This document shows positions 9,919 to 20,299 of a stretch of 64,000 nt of DNA, in pieces. The DNA comes from Haematococcus lacustris. Taxonomy: Eukaryota; Chlorophyta; Chlorophyceae; Chlamydomonadales; Haematococcaceae. Made by a program: the position numbers and the translations under genes. Under the pieces are notes generated by a model. The model worked only from the letters and a program-made list of their open reading frames with translations, did no database searches and was not told the DNA's origin. Position 1 is the stretch's first letter. Each line of letters begins with the position of its first letter. The stretch lies in the NCBI GenBank assembly GCA_030144725.1, contig JASKMD010000005.1, positions 3,633,404 to 3,697,403 of the forward strand, written 5' to 3'.

Positions 9919-12900
9919 CTAGTGGGCCAGCGTGTATACGTCAAGGTAGGAGGCGCTGCACACCACCAGCACACTGCCCAGGCCCGGGCACCACCCTGCT
10001 CTCAGACTCAGGATGGGCGAGTTGTGGGGCTCCAGCACCTGCGCCCGGCAGAGATCACTTTGCTGACTTGCAAACAGATAGAGCCCCAGCATGGTATGCA
10101 TGTGTTGCCTTGGCCTGGAGTCACCCGTGGCTGCATGCCACACTGAAGACAGTGTCTAGGCACCTTGCCGCAAGCATCACACATGGAGAAATCTACAGGG
10201 ATACAGGCCATGCACTTGAACCCCACTGACGCCATGGTGCAGCTCCTGCAGCTACAGCGGGGATTACATGCTATGGACCTAACGCCATGTTACAACACCC
10301 ACTCAACGAGCAACAGGAGACTCCTAGAACCTCTTTGAGCCATCAATGAAGTGTACTTAAATCGCCTGGCGGGCAAAGAAGGTGGCAGCGCGAGGGGGTG
10401 TGCGGTGCTGCTGCTGCCACTCACCTGCAGCACGGCCCCTGTCCTCAGGCACCACACCCAGGGCCTGCAGCTGTCCTCGTCAGCCGCCACAAACACAGGC
10501 GGCGGCAGAGAGCGGGCAGCTGCCTGCAGCCCATGCCATGCAGGCAGGCAAGCAGCAAGGTGACAAACAAGCAAGGAAGTGGGCAAACAGGCATGACATC
10601 GTGTTTGCTGGGCTAACTCCGTCTCGTCACTACCAGCCCTGCCCTGTGAGTAGATGCTTAATTTGCCGGCAGCCAGCCAGCTAGCCCTGCAGGTTAGATG
10701 CCCAGGGCAGAGTCCTGGCTGTGGGGGGCCTGAAGGCTGCGTGCTCATCGTCACTGCAGCCCGGCTGACTCTGCCATTACCTCCTCCCCAGCGGCCCTAG
10801 CAGGATGCGGCCCCAGCAGGAGGCCCAGGGCAGTGTCCTGGCTGGGCCCATGAGAGGCCTGATGTGGAGCCACTGGGCGCAAGCGTGCCCTCTCTTGCTG
10901 TGGTGGCAACCTCAGCGACTAAGGCTGCTGCCAAGGCAAGGCGTACCCTGGGCTTAATCCTGGGGCTATAAGCTGGACTGGGGCAGGACTAGGGCAGGAG
11001 CAGATGGAGCCAGGAGGGGCAGGAGGGACAGGGCCAGCAGGGAAAGGGCCAGGAGGGCCAGGAGGGTTGACCCAGACCTAGGCTGCAAGTGACTTGATGC
11101 CCAGAAGCAGCAGCCTGAGACACAGGGACTGGTCTGTCCCGGGAAAGTGCCATCTTCGTGGGGTTGGCAGTCATCAAGGGTGCGACCGAGGATGCTACAA
11201 CGTGTTTGTAGTAGCTGAGTGGGATTACCCACAGGCCGACATGTTGTTCCTTGTTGAACAAGTTTTGTTGGTCTGAGACACAGGGACAGTCCGTGTAATT
11301 GTTGATTTATTGCAACACGTCCGTGCTAGTCACTAGCCAAGCTGGGTCGGCCAACACAGCTGTCCACCCCTGAGACGTGGATCTGAGACCCCTGAGACCT
11401 CAGACTCAGACTCAGGCTGCAGAGGCAGGCGGAGGTTGAGGGAGGTGCTGGGCCCCTCCAGGGGTGGGCATGTAGCACCCACCGTGCCTGCTGTTTCGTG
11501 AATTGCAGATGACGGCAGGGGGTCCGGCTGCTGCTGTGGGAGGGGTGACAGGAAGGTAGCCCGCGTGAACACCATCTTGCTGGTATGGCCCCACAAGGTG
11601 TCGCACTCAGCCAGCTGGGAGGGGAGAGCAACATGCAGGTGAACAGACACACAGGGTAGGCAGAGGAGCTGTAGGCGTACTGTAGGAGAGTGGGCGGCCG
11701 TGCAGGCCTGGCCAGGGGCAAAGGGGCGGGCAGCTAGGCACATCCTGAGCGCTAGAGGGGGTTTGGGCTATGGTACCAGTCAGTAGCAGACAGAAGGTCA
11801 CCTGGAGGGGGGGCTCGGAGGCTGCATGCTCATCGTCACTGCTGCCCGGCTGACTCTGGCGTACCCCCCTGCTCCCCTGCGGCCCCAGTAGGTTGGGAGC
11901 TGGAGAAGCAGGCGGTGCCCTGGGTACATACACGCGGTGGTGGGCAGCAACCCTGGGCCCAGGACCCACCCCGACACCTGACCCTGAGAGCCCGGCCCCG
12001 TGCCCTGGCTCTGCTGGCCAAGCTCTTGCCACGCCTTGCCACTGCCCTGCACCCACCCCCTGCCCCGGTCTCTGCCCAGATGCCTGGCCCTCGCCACCCC
12101 AGCCTGGCTGTGGCCCACAGGCCCCTGGGCCTTGACCGCCAGCAGCCAGGCGCCAAGATACCGCCAGCGCCCCAGAGCCCATATCGCAGGCAATGGATCC
12201 GCATGTGTACCTGGCTGCTGTGTGACCTTCAGTGTGACACGGGGAGTGACCTTGCACCTGGCTTGGCGGGAGGCCCACCCCACCTTGCCTGAGGCTGGCT
12301 TGCCCAAGGACAGGGGCCTGGGATGGAGGCTGCTGCTGGGGGAGAGTGGGGCCAGAGCGGGGCGGGGTCAGGGGCCGCAGGTAGGCATGAGCCTGGCAGA
12401 GGTCAGGGAGAGCCAGGGGACCAGAGGACGAGGCTGAACCCGGGCCAGAGCTAGGGTCAGGGGCGCTGTGTGTAGGCAGCAGGAAGCCCAGGCCCCACAC
12501 TCCCGCCCCTGTGGCCACCAGCAACTGGGTGGGGCCCCTGGCTGCCTGCCTGCTGTATGTGTGAGTCGATGCAGCTGGCGGAGCACCAGGCACGAGGAGG
12601 GGGGCTGGGGAGGTGGGCGTGGAGCTCAGCGGTGAAGCAGCAGCATGAGCACCACCACCCCCACCATCGTCGCCAGCTCTAGTCTCTGTGGGAGGGCCGT
12701 GGGATGGGTAGGGGCTGGCAGGCAAGGTAGGGGGAGGGGGAGGGGGAGGGGCGGGTAAGCAGCAGGCAGCCAGGGAGTGGATGGGCAGGCTGGGCTGCAC
12801 GCAGGCCAGCAGGCGGGTGCCGGAGGCCTCCGGCAGCCGCATGTCCACCAGCGCTACCCAGCCATTGTGCAGGCCCACAAACAGCTGCGGCAGGGGGAAG

Positions 12901-15900
12901 GCAGGGGCGGGCTGAAGGTGGGATGCTCACATTCCCGCTGGGCTCATGAGGGAGTGATGCTGGAGTGTCAGGGTCAATGCTAGGGTCAGGGTCAACGTCA
13001 GGGGTTGGGGCAAGGGTTGGGGCAAGGGTTGGGCTATTGCAGCTATGGCGTGGGTGCTCAAATGGGTACAGCAAGAGCGCTGGGTTTGTAGGTTTGTGAT
13101 GAATGAGGTGGTTGATGTGGACAGGATGGCGGTGGCGACAAAGCCCATGGTCTACATGACATACTGCATCAGCTGGCCTGCTGACCTGGTGGCAGGGGGG
13201 CCGACACACACAGGTCGCCTTGAACACGCTGCAGCGGGTGCTGAACCATGATGCCGTGCAGGGTGTACAACAGCAGTGGTGGAGAAGACGCTGGGACTCT
13301 ACTGAGACTGTGTGTATGTGTGTAGCAGCAAGTTGATGAGGCGGATGCCATGTAATGCTGATCCTGGCGTAGAGGGGTGGGAGGAGGAGTGGTGTCATGC
13401 TCACCTGGTGCTGGTTGGTTGTGCTCCATGCACAGCTCCATGCAGGTGAGGGCAGGGTGTAGCTGGCCACCACGCGGCTGCTCTGGCCAGACAATACCAG
13501 CAGCCCCGCGCCCTTGGTGGCCAGGGCAACATGGAGTGGGCGGCTGCTGCCTTTGCTGCTGCTGCCTTTGCTGCTGCTGTGCTCGCCAGGGGGTGGGGAG
13601 AAGCAGATGTCCCGCACAAGGCCCACGTGCCTAGGCAGGGGATCGACTCTGCTGGTCTGGCACGTGGCAGATCAGCAGGGCAGGGTCAGGGCAGGGGAGG
13701 GGTGTGTGGAGGGATAGGCAAAGGGTGAGTTGGGGTGAGTTTAAGTCGTGGGTGTGATGTCACGGGCTGGGCACAGGCCTAAAGCAGCAGTGCAAGGAGC
13801 TGGACCTGCTCTTGTCCTGCTGGTCTGCATGCTGTCATGTTAGCATTAGTAGGCTCGCATGTGTCTTTGCTGACTAGCATCCATCCCGCTGTCCCGCCTA
13901 CCCCACTTGGACAGGAGCAGCCCCAGCCCCAGCACCAGCACCTGCCCCCCAACACCAACACCAGCGCCTGAACCGGAGCAGCCCCAGCACCAGCACCACC
14001 TGCCTCAGGTAAATGAAGGGACACCTTGCGCAGCACCTGCTCGCCGTGCCTGCCCTCCTCAGCCAGGAGCAGTACCCCTAATGGCAGGTGCTGCGCAGCA
14101 CACAAGCAGCAGGGGCTGGGGCAGGCCACTAGGGCAACTCAGTGGGCGCCCGGGCAGTGGTGTTGTGTCCGGCCACCACCCTACAATCCTAGCTCCGGCC
14201 CCTCCCGACAGCCCCTTCCACTCCCATTGGGCTCGATGACACGTCTTAGAGCAGCACCCTGCAAGGCTCACCGCCCCGCCCTTGCCATCGCTGGCAAAAG
14301 CACGATGACACAGCATGATACAGCCAGCCAGGAGCCAGCAGCACAGTGCAGGCACAACACAGCAGCCATGTCAGCACCACTCCCCATGTGACAGGCGCCC
14401 TGACATGTGCCCCACCCTCCATGTCACCCTGGGTGCTCATGCTCGTGGCCCATGCCAGCGTGGGGTGCACCACCCACCCACCATGTCAAAGCAACGGCCT
14501 CGGTTGATGGGCAGCCTGTGCAGCTGCTTGAGGCGCAGCTGAGGCACAAGGCTGCTGGGACAACCCCACGGCCCTGGAGGCTGCTGCTGTGTGCTGCTGC
14601 CGCTGTGTATGGGGGGGTGAGGTGGTATGGGGGGGTGAGGGAGGAAGCTGGCTGGGTGGGCAGGGCAGTCATTGAGGGGAGCATCCAGTGCAGTCAGGGG
14701 CACAGGAGCTGCAGCTGCTGCTGTGGCAGAGCCACTGCTCCTACTTGTGGCCTCATGGACACCAGCTGCAGCCGACCCAGGCTGGGGAGCCTGCTGCTGA
14801 GCAGCTAAAAGGTGATAGTTTGCTGTGTGCATGGGGTTTGGGAGCTGCAGTGGTGGCTGCCTCTGCCCATATTGTTGCAGTGGCTGCTGCTGCCATCCAG
14901 CTTGCTGTGCACCCCTCGCCTGGGTCTGAGCTGCGTAGGCTCCTCCAGACCCTTGGGGGCCGCCTGACGGCAGCTGCCACGCAGGCTGTGAGTGGTGGGC
15001 GGCCCAGAGACCCGGCTGCCCCTGGCTCTGCCAGCCACCCTGCTGCAGGGGCTGCTGCGCCTGGTGGTGGGGGTGGGCGTGCCGGGCCAGCAGGTTACGG
15101 GACGCCTCTGCAAAGGGCCGGGTGCCAGGTCCACTCAGCCCCACACCTGATGGGCCTGAGGCTAGGGGTCCCAGCTGCTGCTGCTGGGGGCCAGGCTGCT
15201 GGCTGCAGGCCTGCAACTGCAGCTGCTGCTTCTGCTGCTTCAATTCCTGGAGCTCTTTCCTGCGGTCACCAAGTCACACTGGGTAGGGCTCAGCACAAGA
15301 TGCGCCGTGACATGTAGCCACCAATGATGAACACGGGGCCATACGGCACAGCATGCCATGCTGCAGACGACCAATCCTGAAGACCCTGAGGACCCTGATG
15401 TTGGTCAAGCAACCATCAGTGCAATCAGTACAATACACAAAACCCCACCAAACACATGCTTAGGCAGGCTGCAGCTGAGGAGTGCATGTAGTCGTGTCAG
15501 CAAAACTGCCATGGCTGCCTAAATGCATGTATCCTGGCTGTTTTAGGCCGTGCCATTTGCCCCTAGCTAAGCCATGTGTGCTACCTCATGCGCTCCATCT
15601 CCTTGTCCTTCTCTGCCAGCTTAGCGGCAAGCTCCTGGCGCTCCGCAGCATCTGAGGAGACCACGGTGGGCAGGTTGAACAGTGGTGTCACATCTGAGAG
15701 CTTGCACCTGTGCAGGAGACACGCACAAGGACATGGCACCGACTGCTGTGGGCCCCACCATCTTTAATGTTGAACACCAGGCGCCATGTGATCCTCACAC
15801 TGCTTCAAACACCTCCGCTGCAACCCTGGCATGCGGACATGACAGGCATAAGCACAGGCAGAAAACCTGCACCTTACTTTTTGTTGCATTGTGGACAACT

Positions 15901-16382
15901 TGCTGCTACTTTCTGCTCCTTCTTGCATGCGATCCACTTCTGGATGCATTCCTTGCCAAAAATGTGGCCGCATTTCAGATTAGCTGGGCCATGGGGGCCA
16001 CTGGATTCAATCGGCTCGAGGCAGATTGTGCAAGCCGCGCCCTTGTCCTCAGGTTCTTCTGCAAAATATGCACAAGTTCTGATTCAGGGATAGTAACCCT
16101 AGTGTTGGGAGGGGGAATTGTGGTTAGGTGGTCGGGGTGCACGTCCAGCTGCTGTTGGCGGGGTGGCCAACCTCATCGGGTACAGCTGTCGGTCATGTAC
16201 AGCTGTCGGTCACCTGGGGCGGCACGCTTGCTCCCAGCCTCTGCCTTGGCGTCAGTGCTGGCTGCCGCAGCGGCATTGTGTGCGCTCCTAGCGGTGTTGA
16301 CCGGCACTGCAACTTTTTTCTCCTCATCATCGGAGTCGTCTATAACTACGGTGACTGGCATTGCCGCAGCTAAGCATCGCAA
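9919..16382 (-). CDS. RFWD3-type RING and WD40 E3 ubiquitin ligase (ten exons)
   Basis: Predicted ubiquitin ligase of the RFWD3 family, which in animals ubiquitinates RPA at stalled forks and crosslinks. Exons: 16382-16214, 16058-15878, 15707-15585, 15259-14482, 14090-14000, 13646-13405, 12884-11802, 11614-11483, 10523-10425, 10038-9919. Phases are consistent, giving about 1,005 aa. The N-terminus has an acidic DDSDDEE patch. The RING begins CTIC (66-69), continues CGHIFGKEC (86-94) and ends CPQC (111-114). It has the family's unusual Gly at the usual second Cys after His. A Glu/Lys-rich segment (AAKLAEKDKEMERM) and a long Gln/Pro-rich linker follow. WD40 blocks include RDICFSP, SPAWSCAW, FVGLHNGWVALVDMR and the last strand SASYLDVYTLAH. 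Exon 7 (361 codons) contains long Pro/Gly-rich insertions, so an unrecognised intron there is possible. The 13,646 acceptor is the least certain. Human and plant relatives are shorter; the excess is low complexity. Confidence 0.85.
10733..10800 (-). repeat. Duplicated fragment of RFWD3-like exon 7 in a downstream intron
   Basis: Closely matches 11,818-11,890, the 3' end of exon 7, including the segment encoding SDDEHAA. It lies in the intron between the exons ending at 11,483 and starting at 10,523. The copy lacks the exon's donor context, so it is probably a non-functional local duplication. Confidence 0.55.
12955..13035 (+). repeat. G-rich ggggttggggcaaggg minisatellite, copy 1
   Basis: Imperfect G-run repeats of agggtca and ggggcaagggttgg lie in an intron of the RFWD3-like gene. 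A near-identical stretch is at 18,296-18,350 in an intron of the parvulin-rhodanese gene. The spaced runs of three or more G could form a G-quadruplex on the plus strand. Confidence 0.6.
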
Positions 16383-16763
16383 TCTGCTATCATTGCATTG
16401 AAATGCTGGCGGAAAAAGACCGGCACCTGGCCATGTTCAAAGGAACAGCCCGGGGTTTGGACTGTTTAGCGGCGCAGTCTTATAGCAAGGCAAGCTTGCA
16501 GAAGGACAGCATGTACCCATGACCATTGTGCTCTGATGCTTGTACACAGGCTGGTGAGTGTCGTATTGCTGAAGCCTTTAAGCTGCAGGAGCTTTGCTGG
16601 AAGGTCTCGACTCCCTTGGGGACACCTGAAAGGATACATCAACCATGCTGTATCCCTATCCTGTATCCCTATCCTGTATCTCCACAGCAGTGAAGGTACT
16701 GCTGGTCAGCCGCATGAGTTTCACCTGCGAATGACTTGCGATCATAAGGTTCTAAAGGATCGC
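16383..16763. promoter_or_regulatory. Divergent promoter region
   Basis: This 381-bp interval separates the start codons of the minus-strand RFWD3-like gene (16,382) and the plus-strand parvulin-rhodanese gene (16,764). Both 5' UTRs and promoters must fit here unless unseen upstream exons exist. A short duplication (cctgtatccctat twice, near 16,660-16,680) is visible. No named element was recognised. Confidence 0.5.
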
Positions 16764-19700
16764 ATGCTGAGCACCTGCAGGGCAGCAGCCCTTTGGCCGC
16801 GAGCCGTGTTGTCATTAAGCCGAAATGCTCATGCTGGCAGAGCTGCTGCAGCCCCGGCGACGCGTTGTATCCAAGTCAGCCATATTCTGGTTAAAGAGGA
16901 TGAAGCACCCAAGCTGGATGAAGCAGAAGAGGCCCTAAAGGGCGGCAAGCCGTTTGCTGAGGTGTGCACCAGGCAATGCTTAAGCTGTTGCTTTCATCAG
17001 AGCATGTGTATCATGCCATCATCTATTGCCCCACCCTCGTAAGGGGGTGGGGTAGGAAAATAGGTATTGGTGCCGGCTGTTCTAGGTACAGATCACGCAT
17101 CTCGTAGGAGTAGGGGACCTATGCGCTGAGGTGAGCATGTTCGCAATAGATATTCCACTGTTAGTCAGCAGTAAAGCAGGGCAGCTTGGGCAATGTGCAA
17201 ACACTTGAACTCCACTCTACTTATCATAAACATATCTGCCAAGGCGGTGTAGCAGCCGGTTGTGTTTGGCTGTGTGGAGCTATGTTCCCATATGTGCCTA
17301 CCACCTTCACTATTGCCTGACCCCTGTGACAGGGCTTTAGTCTAGTTGGGACTCCAGTATTGACGCATGAGCACATGAGCACTGACCCTGATGCACTATC
17401 TCGTATGGCAACGCTGCAGCGGCTGTGTCGCAACCCATTGCAGTCCAGGTCCCCAGCGCATCTACACTCTTCCCCATGCACTCCATGTCTGCTTTTGCGT
17501 TGCACTCACGATCCTTACCCTTGCCTTCGCCCCTTGCACTGCCTTGCCAATGCCAACAGCCTTGCCTTATCCAGCCTTGTTGACCTGCTAAGCCTTGGCA
17601 GCCTTGGTGAGTCAATTGGCAGAGGGGTACTGGCTGTGATACTGGGAGCTCCACTCACCCAGCAACACCGTTATGCTTAACCACCAAGGGGCTAAGTGCA
17701 GGCTGGTAGGACCCAGTGGCAGCACAGCCGGTGAACAGGTGCAGCGGCTGCCAATGATCGCATGTGGCTCCTCACAGGCCTGACCAGGTACTGCCACACA
17801 GATAAGCACCAGAGCAGGGATTGGGAAGATATGGCATGGCTAGCATGTCTTATGCTGCTGTTATGCTGCTGTATAACACATGTGGCTCCAATGCCTTAGG
17901 CACTCTCAACACCACACTGTCAACACTGTCTGGTCCCCTTTGAGAACTTCTGCACTAGCACCCCACTTCTGAACATGCACGCACGCGGGCCTTGCAGGTA
18001 GCGGCACAGTTTTCCCGCTGCTCGTCAGCAAAGCGAGGGGGCCAGCTGGGCTGGTTGCAGCCGGGCGACTTCTTCCCAGAGTTTGAGGCCACCGCGTTTG
18101 CCACGCCAGTGGGGTGTGTGGCCCGGGCGCGCTCACCTAGGGGCCTGCACCTGCTGCGTGTGGAGGAGGAGCGGATGCGCAGGGACGTGCAGCAGGTACC
18201 CGCACACATGGTACTGCAGCTGCTGGCAGACCCTGACCAGGTGCGGCAGGTGTGGGAGGGATGCTGTAGGTCAGGGCTGGGGCCAGGGTAAAGGGCTAGG
18301 GTGAGGGTCAATGCCAGGGGTTGGGGCAAGGGTTGGGGTTGGGTCAGGGTCAGGGCCCTAGCTTTGTTGAGATCCTACCTGATGCAGCTACCTAGCCAAC
18401 AGGCCCTGCACTGGACGCTGTAGCACGAAGGCTATGTACCTGGCCCTACCAGACAGCCACGCCCCTGTAGCCCTGTCACAGCAATCAGGCACTAGTGTAG
18501 GTGGTAGGTCCTCCACACAGACAAACCACCCGTGGTATTTGTTGCCCGCTGGGCTTGTGGGGGAGGTGCTGTAGCATGTACATCAGATGAGCAAGGAATG
18601 CATTGAAGTCAGGCAAGGGTTGCTAGGCCAGCCGTGAGCAGCTTACGACAGCGGCATCACCTGGCATCATCAAGTCTGGCACTGCCTGCATGGAGGTGTA
18701 GGTCAGCATGCGGCAGGGGTGATACCCGGCATGTCAAGCTGCATGCGGCCCGCTAGATGGACAGGCGAGGCTGCAGTGTGGCCGACTGTCCAGGCTGTGA
18801 GGGAGAGGGAGGGGTAGAGGGTGTGAGGGAAAGGGGGAGAGGGAGAGAGAGAGGGGGGCACACCGCCTGCCTGGCTGAAACCGGGGTGCTGTCCGCCTGC
18901 CTGACTACAGGTGTGTGAGGTGCAGCTGGTGGATGTACGTGAGCCCTGGGAGGCGGAGCTGGCCAGCCTGCCGGGCTTCAGGCTGCTGCCCCTGTCACGC
19001 TTCCAGGAGTGGTGAGCAGGGGCCAGATGGCCCAAGGCGGCAGGCTGCTGCTGGGCTGCCCCAGGGCTGTGCTGTCTAGCGCCCAGATGTCCTGGCAGAT
19101 GGGATTGGGAGGCAGTCGCAGCAGCACAGTCAAGCACATGTTCATCACTTCCTGAAAGTCAGCCGTGAAAGCCTGAAATCACAGACGTCACAGGAGTGGC
19201 ATGAAGGGCATGCTCTGTTGCAGGTTGAGTTTGCCTAATGAAAGGAGGCGATAGGCAATAGGCGATAAGAATACCATTGTTACTGACCTGCCATGACCCT
19301 TCCACTCTGCAAGTGTCAGGGCTGCTGCAACAGGGGCAACGCGCTGTTGAGGTGTCTTGATCCTGCTTTGGCACTGATGCGTGTTGCCCGCTGGGGCTCA
19401 TGAGGGAGGTGCGGTGTTGAGGAGCAGGGCGCAGTGGGGATGGGTGGTCGGCAGTAGGCCAGAGTTTACCTGTCGTGGGAGCCCGCCGCACTGGGTGGAC
19501 CATGTCAAACAGTGTTGGTGCTGTGGCCGCGGCTGCGCCGGCTGCGCTGTGCTGATGTCAAGCGCTGGTGATGTGTGCACATCAGGGAGGGGGGTTTGAC
19601 TGACGAGTGTGCTGCGCTGCGCAGGTCTGGCAGCCTGCAGGAGGTGCTGGACCCTCACAAACGCACCCTGGTGCTGTGCCACCATGGAATTCGCTCCATG

Positions 19701-19808
19701 AACATGGCCACCTACCTGGTGCAGCAGGCGGGCTTCACAGACGTCTGCAACATCACCGGCGGCATTGATGCGGTGGCAGACACTGACCCCTCCGTGCCGC
19801 GCTACTGA
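16764..19808 (+). CDS. Parvulin (PpiC) plus rhodanese domain protein, STR12-like (four exons)
   Basis: Fusion of a peptidyl-prolyl isomerase domain and a rhodanese-like sulfurtransferase domain. The architecture matches the plant plastid Rhodanese/PpiC protein 12. Exons: 16764-16961, 17998-18249, 18911-19011, 19625-19808. All junctions are GT...AG and phases agree, giving 244 aa. Residues 1-33 are basic and Ala-rich, consistent with an organelle transit peptide. Parvulin motifs are SHILVKED (39-46), LGWLQPGDFFPEFEATAF and GLHLLRV. The rhodanese part reads VQLVDVREPWEAELASLPGF, then LVLCHHGIRSMNMA with the active-site Cys at 202, then CNITGGIDA. The C-terminus DPSVPRY parallels the plant protein. 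An in-frame upstream Met at 16,731 is an alternative start. The protein is shorter than plant homologues mainly at the N-terminus and in the inter-domain linker. The folding or sulfur substrates cannot be told from sequence. Confidence 0.9.
17055..17129 (+). repeat. Dispersed repeat family B, uninterrupted copy
   Basis: Runs from ggtattggtgccggctgttc to a taggggacctatgcgctgag end. It matches the two outer flanks of the nested repeat at 8,949-9,381. It lies in intron 1 of the parvulin-rhodanese gene. Confidence 0.6.
18296..18350 (+). repeat. G-rich ggggttggggcaaggg minisatellite, copy 2
   Basis: Same sequence family as 12,955-13,035. It lies in intron 2 of the parvulin-rhodanese gene. Confidence 0.6.
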
Positions 19809-20048
19809 TGGCCGCAATCGATAGATGCTATGACTATTGTGTAGCAGGATGTCTTGGGAGTGGGAGTGAGAGGCCTTGGGTGAGATTGGCTGTTGCTGCC
19901 GCCCAGCTTGCTGCCGGCTGGTTTGCGGTGGATGCGCCTGTTTTGAGGAGGGTGTGGGGCTGTTGCGTCATAATGGATGTTGCTGCCACCCAGCTTGCTG
20001 CAGGGTTTTCTGCGGTAGGTGCGCTGCATAGCCTCACCCACTCCCTGG

Positions 20049-20053
20049 TGTAA
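20049..20053 (+). terminator. TGTAA polyadenylation signal
   Basis: TGTAA is the standard poly(A) signal of chlorophycean algae such as Chlamydomonas. This copy lies about 240 bp after the parvulin-rhodanese stop codon, a normal 3' UTR distance. Confidence 0.5.
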
Positions 20054-20299
20054 GGCTGCCGACAGCTGCTGCTTCCCAGCTCTTGCAGCTCTGTCCCGTA
20101 CACCGGGAGAGGAATGCAGGAGCAGCAGACGTCGCAGTTGTGCGCATCCCTCAGCGTTCCAGTAGCTCAGCTCAGAGTTTTTGTTTTTTCATTATGCTAT
20201 GCTTTAAGATGGTGCTTGTACTGTCGTTCATTCCATCGTGTGTCATGTTAACTCTGTCGGCTTGCATCGTGACAAAACATCAGACATACAATACTTGTA

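Noticed and set aside
12784..13905. Short plus-strand ORFs opposite the RFWD3-like gene
   Set aside because: They have no domains and overlap well-supported minus-strand exons and introns.
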